Shown: positions 1 through 12,521 of the stretch, in pieces
Position numbering within the stretch: the first letter of the stretch is position 1
Layout: the number at the start of each line of letters is the position of its first letter
Source: Tomocerus qinae
Lineage: Eukaryota > Arthropoda > Collembola > Entomobryomorpha > Tomoceridae
Reading direction: 5' to 3'
DNA length: 64,000 bases
Assembly: GCA_020055645.1 (NCBI GenBank)
Contig: CM034546.1
Location: forward strand, 41,106,001-41,170,000
Translations under genes and position numbers: made by a program
Notes under the pieces: generated by a model
Databases searched by the model: none
Told to the model about the DNA's origin: nothing
The model's input: the letters and a program-made list of their open reading frames with translations, nothing else

Positions 1-501
1 CAATGAACATTTTCAAATAAAAATTTCCTGTAAAATGATCGAAATTGCAAAAGATACTATCTATATTTCTAACCCATATTTGAGTTTCTATTGTTTTGAT
101 TAACATTAAAAGTCCGCCCATTTTAGCAAGTGACTTATAACTTCAAAAAATTTTAAGAATGTGAATTTAAACATAAAACGTCTCGTAAATTTCCCCAGAA
201 AAAATGGCAGGCTAGGCATATTTTGTGCTTCACGGTTTAGCAGAAATGTATATAGAATTGTTCAGTGAACAACCATAGAGGTTAGTGAAGGGCGTGAATG
301 GTTTTAACGTAAGAAGGAGTTCTTCGTATTTAGTCAGTTCTTCTCCTCGCATACATGCCAGTATATATTTATATGGGGCTAGATTTACTGGGTAACGATA
401 TGTATGTGAAGGGCCAATTTTAACTACAAGAATGACGCCATGTCGTATTCAATTTCTCTCACATATACCAGTTGAACTGCTTGGGAGCCAGACTGAGTAA
501 A

Positions 502-2621
502 ATGAATTGCATCAAAGTTCACTACTTATTTTCGCTTGTTTTAATTTTATCTGTATTTAAAACCACTAACAGCATCCGAAATTTGTCATTTTATAAAAAT
601 TGTGATTTCAATTTGATTATATTCAAAAACTCTGTCTGGGAAACAAACTTTTTATTGTCTAATCAAAATTCACAACCGTGGACAGTAGCTTCATCCGACT
701 ATAACAAAAGTCACTTCGGTCGAGATGAGGAGGATCCACGAGATTTGTCGAACAGCTTGTGCAGTGTCAATATTCTTATGGAACCACCAGTTATCTACGT
801 TTCATACTTACTAACTCATTTCTTTGGTACAGAAATCAATCGTCATTTTTCTACATTTCTAACTGTCTATGAATGGAGAAAAGTTGTGTCCAAATATCAA
901 GAATGGCAATTGAATCTCAGGAAGGAATTGTCGAGTCAATTTTTCATATTGCTCATCGACAATGCAACTCATCACTCACTGCTAACTGGCCATCTGCACA
1001 AACGACCATTATTTGTTGGAGATACAGAAATTGAAGGTGACGATTGGAGAAGAGTTTGGTACTCTTTAAATGGCCATATGCATGGTAGTCATATTGCAGG
1101 ATTTAAATTTAGTTTTCCGTCCGACTATCCTATTCGAATGCCAAAATGTAAATGGTCTGTATATGTTTCTATGAAAAAGGGTAGAAGATTTTGTGACAAT
1201 ACACTAACAGTACTGGAAATAATGTCTGATGCGCTAAATTTTACAGCTTTTTATTCAAGAAATCGAAAAGTTGTAGAAACGGCACATTTCTGTGGACGGA
1301 TTTTATTGACGGAAAAGTATACACCGACATACTCTTACAATGTGTTAGACACAACATTTATTGAATTCTTTCAAGAGGTGATTCCTTACTATTGCGAGCC
1401 ATCCCCAAATTATAAAGATGTTCTTTTGTCGGTGTTGATTCAAAATACATTTGACCTTCCCTGCTGGCTTCTCATCTTTTCTCTTTTCCCATTATCGTTT
1501 TTAATTTTATCTTTCGGAAATACGAATTCTACCCTAGCTAAGAAAGTTGAATGGATTTTGATCTCCTTGGCCGCTGTACTCTTAGATCAGGGAGTCATTT
1601 ATAACAGAAAAATGAGTCTGTTCTTGGTTGTAGCAACCACAGGATTTGCAATTACTACTCTCTATCAAACTTGGGTGACAAGTGAAATAGTTGCACCACC
1701 AGACAAACAACAATTTACAGACTTTAAGGACCTCGTTGAAAATAATTACAAACTTCTGTTGATGAAGGACGATCGAGTAGGTATGGATTCAAATAAAACA
1801 GATTTATTCATTAAATATAAAATATTGGAAAAAATGAATTCGAGTGTCTGGACTTATGACTGGGAAATAGAAAATCCAAATGCGACATCAAGAGACTATT
1901 ACTTCAAGTCTTTGCAATTACTGACAAATTATTCTATGTACCTTTTTGACCTCGGTACTACGCATTTTGGGAAATATTCTGTCCAACTAATACCAAAACA
2001 ATTATCATTTGATGGACATTGTATGACGACCAAGGAAGTTGCAGACACCGTCCCATACTCTACTCAATTCCGTGGCTGCCAACGCCACAACTTTCTGGCA
2101 TATTATCAAAGGATGCAGGAGGAAGGACTTTTAACTTATTGGGAAGAGGCAGATATGTACATTTCATATCTATCGGATGTGCAATTTTATTCACAACAGA
2201 AATATGAAGAAAGTCAGTCGACAAGCATCAGCTTGAAAATGAAAGTTCACACCATTTTTATTTTATGCCGCTATTGCTTCATTGGCTCACTCCTCTTATT
2301 TTGTATCGAATTGCTTTTTGATAAAATAGTTGCTTCAATATTCATCCAAAATTGTTTGAAATACATTACTTTCAATCTTTGCAAGACAAAGATTAAAATA
2401 GTAAGTCCGTTGTTTTAGAAAGATCGTTTTTCTGTCGTCGGCGACCCTATAGTATATAAGAACTGACACAGATACCTACGGAATTATAATTTATGCTCGT
2501 CATTTGTCTACTACTTCGCGTTTATACTATAAGACTAGTAGTAACTTACCACAATCACTTGTGTTAGAAAAATGTCGAAAAAACCAACAGCACACATTCT
2601 GCGATTTGTAAAATTGAGTAG
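502..2621 (+). CDS. Divergent ionotropic receptor (IR) family chemoreceptor
   Basis: Likely a ligand-gated cation channel subunit of the arthropod ionotropic-receptor family, in the plasma membrane of chemosensory cells. The first in-frame ATG is at 502 and is followed at once by a hydrophobic signal peptide; the frame is open 30 nt further up to a TTG, which is not a plausible start. From that ATG, membrane segments lie near residues 318-338, 371-390 and 585-608, with a short pore-like hydrophobic stretch near 349-363: the iGluR/IR layout. The N-terminal half is long and divergent, as in arthropod divergent IRs. The exon reads to TAG at 2418 (638 aa). A perfect donor (GTAAGT) sits at 2401 and a good acceptor ends at 2567. 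Splicing them joins in frame to 2568-2621 and gives a 650-aa form with a different 17-residue tail. Family call is from architecture; the ligand is unknown. Confidence 0.62.
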
Positions 2622-3109
2622 GCCAGTTTGCGTAAAATTGGCTGTAGTGAAGTGTTACCAGAATGTGCCAGATTAACAGTCCATAGTAAATACTTTCATA
2701 CTCAATTTTTACTGTGCATGTCGAACTTTGTGATTATATTATAGTAATAGTAATAATGCTAACACTATAAATATTGATTTGAAAACCATTTATATCATCC
2801 TATTTGTATGAGTTTAATTTTAGTATTATTTCATAAACGTGATACATTTCTGTATATGTGGTCTGTTGTATATAAATTAATAATATAACAATAATGAGTA
2901 ATAGAAATACTAATACACGTTGTAATCGTCATAAACTTTAAGCTGGACAAAATGTAAGAAGTTGATTGACATGACGGTTTGATGTGAATGTAAATATAAT
3001 ATTAATTTGCCTGTATCTACAAACTGGAATTCTAAAAATTAAATAATGCATTTAGTTAATAAACATTTTATACAATACTGCCGCAAAATTTTAAAGCAAT
3101 CTAAATGGT
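2622..3109. other. Gap between convergent genes
   Basis: AT-rich sequence between the 3' ends of the ionotropic receptor (+) and the ABC transporter (-). A 34-codon ATG frame starting at 2572 overlaps the proposed last IR exon but shows no recognisable domain. No repeat or other gene was seen. Confidence 0.5.
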
Positions 3110-6100
3110 TTAAGTTACCGCTGTAGCCATTTCATGTAAATGAGCCGCACTTTCTTCCCCAGTAAGCCGCACTAACTGAGATAGTAAACCATGTTCATTT
3201 TGTAACAGGTTATATGGGGTATCGTATTCCTAAAATAATAGTAATTATAAAGATTAGTAATAAAATAAAAATTCCTTAATTACACTTGGCGCGTTTAAAA
3301 CGAATGTTTCATACCGTTATTTTTCCATCATCTAAAACCATTATTCTATCGGAATCCATAACTGTATCTAGACGATGAGCAACTGTAATGACAGTACTGT
3401 TATCAAATTTGGTACGAATAATTTGCTGGATTAAACAATCAGTCCTTTAAACATAAAACAGAATATTAAATATTTAGCATTGATAACCTTTTTCCCCCTA
3501 CAAAAAATCAAAAGGATTTTGAAACTTACTCAGAATCCAGATTTGCAGTAGCTTCATCTAAAATGATTATTTTATTTTGTTCGAGGATTGCTCTGGCTAG
3601 ACAAATGAGTTGTCTTTCTCCAACGCTAAAGTTAGATCCCGATTCTAGGACTACGTCATCTAAATTTGAAATTTTATAACTACTAGGAGATAAGCAGACT
3701 TCATGCAAAACCTTTTCAATATTTGCATCGCAGTGTAAATTTAATGGGTCCAAATTTTGTCTTATATTTCCCGAAAATAAAACTGGTTCTTGAGGAATTA
3801 TTGATAACTTGGAGCGAACTTCTTTCAAGGGTAAAGAAAGTATATCAACTCCGTCAATTTCAATTACTCCACTTGGCTCAGCCAATCTAAAGAGGGCTGC
3901 TAGAAGAGACGATTTTCCTGCTCCCGTCCTATGAAGAAAAAATCAGTAACATTGAATTATTTAAACTAAGAAACAAAACAAAATAAAATTGGAAGTGGAC
4001 CTAAATTTAAATGACACTAGCAAACATACCTTCCAACCATACCAACCTAAATTAGAAATAAAACAATATAATCATAATATTATAATTGTTGTTGAAGTGA
4101 ACTGTAGATAGAACATTTAATCCGTACTTATACCTTTTCACCAGAATTAATACCGAATGTGAGATTTTTTAACACAGGTGTGTCGTTATATCTGAGTTCT
4201 AAATTAGTGCATTTGATTTCTCCATTTTGTGGCCAATTTTTTGGTGGACTTGCTAATAATGGTCTTTTACATTGCTCTGGCTTAATTTTTGTATATTCTA
4301 ATATCCTTTCAACGGAGACCATTTGATTTTCAACCTCTGCTGACTGCCGAGCACCCCATTGCAACATACCCGTGAGTAGCATAGAGGAGGAGATGGCAAG
4401 TCCAACTTCACCAGCATCTGCAAATAAATAAATCAGTTCTATTTTTAAAATTTGAACCAGTGCATTCATGACGAAATTTAAACAACTTAAACTGAATTAG
4501 CGAAAAAAATAGTAAAATAAAGTCACCAATACGAAAATATAAAACTTACTTTTGGCAGCAAACATAAAGCTAAATGTTACACATGCAATGAACGCAACTG
4601 AAATCCAATCAAGCCAAATACCAAACCAACGAGATGTGGCCAATGAAAGGTACCAAGCTGCAGTATGTAAATCTTGGTAATTGTCAAATTGGAGGGCAAA
4701 ATCCTTTTCTACTCGAAAGGCACGAAGAGTTGTCAATCCCAACATGGAATTACTTAAGTGGGCAAACCCAAGACTTCTAGCTATTTAATTTAGACAAAAT
4801 ATAAACAGAAATTAACCCTTATTCCTTATTTTTCTTTATTTCTTAGCTTGATTCAAATTAAAATAATGCTATTGGTGATTTTCATAACAAAATGCAATCT
4901 GTTCTCAAATCTGTATTACTTGTTCCTTCCAGACGTTTCACAACTCTTGCTGTTCGTAAATAAAATCTCCGTAGGAAGTAGAACACAACCAAAGATATTG
5001 CAGAAGGTATAAATAGTATGGGATTCACGATACCCGTAACTATCATTATTCCAATAATGTTTAAGAATATCTGTAAACAATAATTCAGTTACAGAGACAT
5101 CTTTGGGTTAAAGAGGAATAAAATGAAATTAACTGTACCCCTATAGTATCCAAGAAAACTGTCGGTAATAAATCGTCAATCTGCCCAATGTCTTTCCCAA
5201 AGCGATTTAACACTCGGCCTGTAAAATAATATTTGTTATTGTAAAAAAACTAAAAATAATGAAAATTAACCCTTCTATTTATAAATAGGCAAACCTAGAG
5301 AATTTTCATTTAAGAACTTGATTGGCGCTTCCACAACTCCTTTAAACATAAGTTGATGCAATTTGATAGACGCGTTCATACATATTCGAACAAATGTCAG
5401 TGACCTCAAAAGGGCCATCAGTACCAATCCCCCAATGCATGCAGTGAATATCCAAAGTTGGGAATCACGGTCATTGTAAATTGTAATTATATCCGGAGAA
5501 GTTTTACTTGACGTAGAAACGGTTATATTAATTTTGTTATGATCTTCTTCTGAATTTGCCCAAAGATTGAGCCAATAGTCTGATCCAGTGTAAAACAATT
5601 GAGCAAATATATTGAAGGCAACCATTACTGAAAAAACTAAAATATTGCTTCCTGCTCTAAAGTATTTCCAATATACAAGACCAGAAATATTTCCTTCTGC
5701 TTTGGATTCTTCATTTGAAGCGTCGCTTTGGACATTTGAGTTTAATTCATTTTCGTCATTTAGATCGAAATGTTCCGGTAAATTCTGATTTGAATTGCTT
5801 TTGTGTTTTGAATTATATTCATCGTCATTGAGATCAATTTCCTCTAGATTACTTGTTTCTATTGCTGATAATTGCCCATTTTCCATTTTTAGGACTCGAT
5901 CAGCTTGCTTACTAAATTGAGTTTGGTGTGTGACTAGAAGACAGGCTTTTGACGCTAGTACACCTTTAATACATTCCTGAAATATATGTCTTCCAACATT
6001 GGTATCTACTGCGCTGAGAGGATCATCGAGCAAATAGACATCTGCATCCGCATACACAGCCCTATATTAAAATTATTATTTAAAACATGTATTTCACAGT

Positions 6101-8497
6101 TAAGGTCCAACTAATTAAGATTCTAAAAATTACGAAACCTGGCTAAAGAAACACGAGCTTTTTGCCCTCCACTTAATGAAGCGCCTTTCTCTCCAACTTC
6201 TGTTTCATCTCCAAATACTAAAGTATTGAAATCTTGCCTTAGAGCACAAGCGTTGATTACTGTGTTATACCATTGAAGATCAAGTGGTTTTCCAAATAAA
6301 ATGTTTTCCCGTACTGTTCCAGAAAACACCCAAGGCTCTTGAGATACATAACCAATGGAGCCATTAACTTTCACTGACCCTTCATAACATGGCAACTCAT
6401 TCAGAATTACTTGCAGAAGGGAACTCTAAAAATTAAGCAAATTAAGATTATTTTTTAAACTCAGATCTATTGTTAACCAAATTTCATGTACATTGCATAC
6501 CTTAGAAGAACCAACTCTTCCAATTATAGCTATTAATTCTCCCGACGATACAGTTAGGTTAATATTCTTCAATACGAAACCGTCAGAATTAATTCCCCAA
6601 GAAGCACAAGCATTTGAAATTTCAATTTTGTTCTCTGTTCTAATGTCTTTACCTATTTCTGCTTCTGAATTTGCATTGCTGTTGGTCTCCAGCATCAAGA
6701 ACGTCTATTTTATTATTTATGCCACAATGTCATTATTTATTTTATAAATACATACATTATAAATACCATTACGATTATTGTTAAAACTGGTACCTGAATA
6801 CGTGTTATAGATACAAGGGCTTCAGCAATTGGCGAAGTACCACTTTCTGATACAAACCAGAGTATAGAAATATTGTTGTAGAGTGCCAATACAACGAATA
6901 CTATCTCAGCTGTGATAGTATTTCCAGTGAGAACAAAATGGAGTAAGACAAAGAAAATGATGATTTTTATTGCAGAATAATATAAACTTAAATTTGCTGC
7001 ACGTAGATACGTTCTCTTCTTAATTATGTTAATTTCTTCCCTATAATATTCATATATGCAATCAGAGACTATATTCACTAGATGTTTATAATTTATTGTA
7101 AAATAATTAGAATTTACCTTCTGGCCTTGGTAACGAAAAGTTCAAATGGCTTTTCCCATACATACATTTTAATAACTCTCATGTGTCCTAAAATTTCATT
7201 CATAAGACTCACTCTTTTGTCTGTTTTCATTGATGTTTCTGTTCGCAGCTTTGAAAACCATCTTCCTAATAAACCTGCGCTCATTCGAATAAAAAAATAA
7301 TAAATTTTTCGCCTTTTTAGTACCAAACCATTGTGCATACAATTATTTTTTACCTTGAATTCCGGAGAGAACAAAAATGGCAGCCATTCCTACCAGGCAA
7401 GATGGTCCAACATAAAACCACAGTGCAATATGTATTACTATTACTTGTACTATTCCAAGCCATAAGTAATGCAAGTACACTGTCAGCAGATCGAACCGAT
7501 TGACATCATTGGATAATAATGTTATCATTTGTCCAACTGTAGTTTTACTTAACGAGGCTTGGTTCAATCGTATAGCCTGTAAATACATTTAAGGAAATAA
7601 TTATTTTCATTGGCAAGTATCAACAGTAAAAAAATTTAAGTCAAACCTACTTTTCGATATATTAGAGAAGAACAGGCAATTCTCAACTGCATTCCGAGTT
7701 TCGTCACCCCAAATACAAATGTATGATGAGTTATATTGTAAAAAGCGGAGCATAAAACTACTCCTGCACACAATAAAAATCCATACGAATCTTGTCTTTG
7801 ACTTTCTCGGAAATAAGATATCAAATATCCTAAACAAATTGGCTGCAAAACTCTAAAATTACAAATAAAAACAAATTGTTGTCAAATTATTATTATCTAC
7901 AAAATATCTACGACCCTTTTAGGTATAAAAATAGTGGAATAATTAAAACATTTATCATACCTGGTAAAACAATCTTCTATAAAAAGGAGTAACCCCAAAA
8001 CCATGTAATGGCTTCCAAATTGCTTCCACAGAGCTTTGAGTAGCCGATGCTTTCTATTTGGCCCACTGTAACTGGTAATTTTAGATTCTTCAGATTGTTC
8101 ATTGTTCCAAAATTCTTCCAACTTGTTGCTTAAATTTGTAGCCTTGTCATCAGGTATCGGCTGGTATAAATCTCTCAGCTCAAGATCTTTTCCATTGCCT
8201 AAGCCCATGAAATTATTGAGCCACCTAAAGTACCAATCATTCGTACTCAGTTTTATTAAGTTTTAAATATAGAATGCAAATTATTGTCTAATTTACGATA
8301 ATAACTAATGTTAGCATTAAATTTGGTATTTACTATTATTACAATTTTTGCAATGATTTAATGGCCTACAAAGATATTCATTGTTTATTAGCAGTAAATT
8401 TTGATATTTAGTCTACTTACCAAAAGAAAATGCAAGATAGTCCGTTTGCTTTCAAATAGGGCGATTTTGGCAAATCATCCGCCGATATTTTCGTCAT
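3110..8497 (-). CDS. ABCC-family (MRP4-like) ABC transporter, 17 exons
   Basis: Predicted ATP-driven exporter of organic anions and conjugates in the plasma membrane; full TMD1-NBD1-TMD2-NBD2 protein of 1279 aa (human ABCC4 is about 1325). Exons, 5' to 3': 8497-8421, 8224-7961, 7852-7651, 7576-7354, 7274-7118, 7040-6794, 6704-6501, 6425-6139, 6061-5295, 5218-5139, 5070-4920, 4780-4550, 4417-4134, 4046-4030, 3928-3530, 3444-3315, 3229-3110. All junctions have GT/AG and keep frame. Visible signatures: N-terminal FFWWLN motif; NBD1 Walker A GRVGSSKS near 452, LSGGQ near 542, Walker B VYLLDD near 562; NBD2 Walker [10 protein letters not shown] near 1063, signature FSVGERQ near 1164, Walker [12 protein letters not shown] near 1185, H-loop VAHRL. 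The ATG at 8497 opens the normal MRP4-type N-terminus. Odd points: the NBD1 P-loop lacks the usual glycine before lysine, and exon 14 is only 17 nt. Confidence 0.93.
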
Positions 8498-9356
8498 TTT
8501 CTTCGTTCAACCAAATATACAACAAAACTGTAAAAACTGTTTAATAAAAATAAAAAATTATGTATCAACAAGTTGGAGTTAATAAAATCATGTGTCATTT
8601 AGTTTATAGGTAATAGATTAATTACTATAAGTTTAACAGGATGTAAGGTAATAGTACATATAAATTAATTTTTTGCTGAATACGGGGTAATGAATGGCTT
8701 GGCGTTGACGCTAATGACCTAATGATAATTATGATTTAGACAACAGTTCATAGAACAGTCATTAGCAGGTTTGCGAGCAAAACATGGAACTGGATTTTTG
8801 AGCGATAAATATTGTACGTAAAGTGAACGGAAAATCTAAACAACTGAGTCTCCTTAAACCCAATCATTCTAAGACGCATATAGGTACTTTTGTGTAGCAA
8901 GTTATATTAGCGGCTTATCATTACACTTACCATACAGTATGGTAGAAACACAATTCATTACAAATGACTCACCCGTATGCACGTTTATGGAAAATAATAT
9001 TTTGGTATGTCTGCTAGGGTTACGCAGAATTTGAACGAACTTTTAGATATAATTAGAAGTGAGGTCGAGTAAAGCCAGTCTTTAGTGCTGCTATTGCCCA
9101 CCATCATGCTCTTTTGGGAGAAAAGAAACGAGAACCTTACAATATAGCTAACAATATAACTTTTGAAAATTATGGACTTCTGGACCCTGTTTGGAAGCCA
9201 TATTGATATAAATGACGTAGTTTTCATACAGGTTGGTGATGGGTTGGGTATAATTGGATTATTGTAAAATTGGTGGACGTTGGATTGAGTGTTGAAATTT
9301 TCAATGGATATCGTGCACGGCACGGGTAGCATATAATTGTACTAAATCTGCATATG
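8498..9356. other. Upstream flank of the ABC transporter, no gene recognised
   Basis: Putative promoter/5' region of the minus-strand ABCC gene, then low-complexity AT-rich DNA. A long open stretch on the minus strand at 8985-9332 has no recognisable domain or convincing splice context and is not called. Confidence 0.4.
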
Positions 9357-9806
9357 CGTAATATAATACGGGTGCCAATTAATTTGTATGGCACACACAT
9401 GACTTTTGTATGGAGGATTTTTTGACATTTAGTGTGACTCTGTATGGTATGTTATGACTTACCTAATGACTTTGTATGGAAATAATTACTATGTATGGCG
9501 ATAGTTTTATATAAATATTCATAGTATACCGATGCACGATATGTATCACCGCAGGTTGGTAAATTTATTTAAGTCTAAGAATATATATATAGTAGAATGA
9601 TAATACCCAGCTAGAAACTGCATATCCAAGCATAAAGCATGGATAGTTAGCTATGTGGATAAAATGAAGGGAAGTCACACTACTATACAAAGTCATAAAC
9701 CGCCATACAAAGTCATAAACTGCCATACAAAGTCACACTATCTATTTTTAGCTCTCCCATACAAAAGCCATGTGTGTGCCATACAAATTCCTATTTTCCC
9801 ATATAA
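9357..9806. repeat. Foldback element with long imperfect inverted repeats
   Basis: The left arm (about 9357-9500) contains repeated TTTGTATGG blocks separated by GTGACT or ATGACTT; the right arm (about 9670-9806) carries the same blocks as the reverse complement (CCATACAAA with AGTCATAA). Outer parts of the arms also match (TTTGTATGGCACACACATG on one side and its complement on the other). The arms could form a long hairpin around a loop of about 170 bp. No coding capacity; looks like a non-autonomous foldback or MITE. A related element is at 39.8-40.2 kb. Confidence 0.6.
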
Positions 9807-10143
9807 TACGCTGTATGTAAGTATAAGAGAAAAGTAAATACTATCAACATGAAAGTTCCAGTGTCAATCTAAAACCTCTCACCCAAGTGAAATTAGCATG
9901 ACTTAGTTTTTTGAATTCAAACTGATTATTGTTTATAAATGCAGACTATGCAATGATTAATAAATAATAACAATTTAGTGATGTAATTATACTAATTGCT
10001 TTGTACCATGTTTGTTTGTAGAATTTACAAATTATATTGTGCAACCAATAATACAATTTATAATGCAATTTATGCCTTCATAAAATTCTATCATTGGGCA
10101 AGCGTTCAAAGTAAAAAATATATTTCTGAGTGATGAAATAAAT

Positions 10144-10297
10144 CGTGCACTTAGTTTTGGCGAACTACTTAAATCAACTCACAGAGAAACAGCCAGGAGG
10201 AATAGGGCCTCCGGATAAACCATCTCTGAAGGAAACATTTGACCCATGGGACTTGGTGCTGGTCCAGCATTTTACTACAATGGAAACATTGATATAA
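10144..10297 (+). other. Short open segment, possible orphan exon
   Basis: About 50 sense codons are open between a stop just upstream and TAA at 10295-10297. The composition looks protein-like (includes KQPGGIGPPDKP followed by an aromatic-rich stretch), unlike the AT-rich flanks. No family is recognised and no clear start is present. It lies about 570 bp upstream of the NRPS fragment and could be an upstream piece of the same decayed locus or chance. Confidence 0.2.
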
Positions 10298-10869
10298 AGT
10301 TGAATTCCAATAGTAGAAATTTAAAAGTTAAGAACTAACCTACCGTGTAAATAAAGAAACTTATACGTGCTATACCTATTAAGTAGCCTTATAGGTTGAG
10401 AGAGCCATAAATAACTAAATGGGCAAATGAGCTGAAGCTCCCATGTATTTGAAAAGCAAAGGATTATCCAATTTGGGTAAACCCAAATGTGGAGTTAAAT
10501 GACCACTTACTCTAAAGTGTAAAGAAACCCAATATTGCAATATACCCTAATAAGGATTCTTTGAATAGTCATTAGTAACCCTTGTTATCTTTTTGTTCAT
10601 GGAAAACGTCAGTTCATACGAAGAACGTATTTTCCCAATGATTTTTGTCCAATTAATTTTAACGTAAAAGGGCTTCGAACTGATAAGTATATCCCATTGC
10701 TATTACACGTTAAAAGTATAGATATGTATATATCTAGTTATTTATAAAGCCTACACTAAGAATAGTTATTATTATTACTTAGAAATTAGATTAATATTTA
10801 TCGTTTTTAGTGTGAACTGATGGCCTATAACCGTTCTTTCCTTGCTCATTACTAAAATTTCTATTGCAG

Positions 10870-12513
10870 TTGTGGTCTACGACGAAATTGATTTTAAGTC
10901 AGAGACAGAGAAGCTACTTGTGACATTCATAGTTCTTCATGAATCCGAGAGAAAATGTGTTGATAAACTCAAGAGACATTTTATAGACAATCTTCCACAT
11001 AAAATGGTTCCACAGCAATGGTCAATCGTCAAAGAAATCCCGCTTACCCCTTCTGGACAAGCCGATCGAAAGTCACTAATGCATTCTTTGAATGTTGCAA
11101 AGATTGAAACAAAAATGGAAATCTACAATCCAAGCATAAAATCTGATCTAGAGAAGAAAATTACAGATATCTGGGCAAAGGTACTCCATCTTCCTATCAA
11201 CTCAATTGGATTATCTAACAATTTTTTTCACCTCGGAGGTCATTCTCTTCTTGTTGTACAGATTATTAATCGAGTCCGCACTTAACTTAAACTGGACCAA
11301 GTTGAATTATCTTCTCATTTCTAATACCCACATTTTAAAGATTTTGTCTCACACTTGCTAAACCTCCGTAATTTAAGAATTGATCGTCCTTTACCAAAAG
11401 AAAATGAAAAACAATTGTGGGGAGAAATCTTTCCAAGATTTATCCCTTATCTTACGCTCAGCAATTAATCTGGCTCCACATAGAGAAAACTGGTTCAGTA
11501 GATATGTATAACGATTTTACATGGATAAATAAATATGACATATGTTAAAGAAGGCGCGTTGGAATTTTGTATCAATTCACTATTTGAAAAGCATGAATCT
11601 CTAAGAACAAAAATTATTATGGAAAAAGCAACTCCATATCAGAAGTTTGCAGAAAATTTTTGGCAGCCTCTTCAAGTTATAGATTTTTCTAAAAATAGTT
11701 CAACGTTAGAAAACCGAGAAAGATAAGCAAAAGAATGGAGCGCAGTTGAAAGCAGAAAACCATTTAATCTGTCAAAAGGCCCTCTGGCAAGATTTGTATT
11801 GATTAGACTTGATGAGAACGTGAACAAATTATGCATAATTAATAATTGCCCACCACTTGGTAATGGATGGAGTTTCCCTTGCACAAGTTATCCTATACCT
11901 GAGTTATGCACCTTGTATCAGAATAAATTGAACGGAAGTGCCAATGATTTGTTAAACATTGTTCCTAATATTTATTACGGCGATTATGTCTTAAGACAGC
12001 AAGAAAAATATGAAAATCTTAACGCTAAAGCTATGGCGTCAATATATTTTTGGAAGAATATTCTGGATGATTTGACCCCGTTAACACTTCCAAGTGACAG
12101 AGTTAAAAATTTATATTCAAGTTCCAACGGAAAATCATTTAATTTCTCTATTCCTTCTCATCTAGTAAATGAAATCTATCAATTATGCAAGAAATATCAA
12201 ACTACAGTTTATATTGCCCTATTGACCGTTATAAAGATTCTACTACATCGATACACTGGACAAGAAGACATTTGTATTTGTGGAATTACTGCAGACAGAG
12301 ATGGGTTGGAGACTGAACAATTGGTCGGGCATTTAAAAAACTTGATTGCATTCCGGGATAAAATTGACGGCAGAAATAGCTTCGTCGATGTAAAGAAGTT
12401 GTCAAGAAAATTACAAAATCTGCAGAGTCTATGAGAATCAGAATATTCCTTTCCTTAAAATTATTTCCGAATCAAAACTCAATTATCCTAATTTGATTCA
12501 AACATTGTCTTAA
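10870..12513 (+). pseudogene. Non-ribosomal peptide synthetase relic (A C-terminus, T and C domains)
   Basis: Fragment of an NRPS-type multienzyme that would adenylate, carry and condense amino acids. Order: end of an adenylation domain (LPHKMVPQQW, then IPLTPSGQADRKSL, the A10-type motif) at about 10870-11090; a carrier domain with FFHLGGHSLL, whose Ser is the phosphopantetheine site, at about 11130-11280; then a condensation domain to 12511. Decay is clear: TAA at 11283, several stops between 11310 and 11530, a stop at 11724, and a frameshift near 12425 after which IPFLKIISE resumes in another frame. The HHxxxDG active-site region reads NNCPPLGNGWS, so both catalytic histidines are lost. 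A strong acceptor (branch-like TACTAA, pyrimidines, TTGCAG) ends at 10869, so the ancestor was an intron-containing eukaryotic gene. Likely old horizontal acquisition, now a pseudogene. Confidence 0.8.
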
Positions 12514-12521
12514 GTCGTTTT

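Noticed and set aside
472..501. Upstream extension of the ionotropic receptor to 472
   Set aside because: The codon at 472 is TTG; the first ATG (502) directly precedes the signal peptide.
8985..9332. 115-codon open frame on the minus strand
   Set aside because: No domain, no splice or promoter context, composition like the AT-rich flank.
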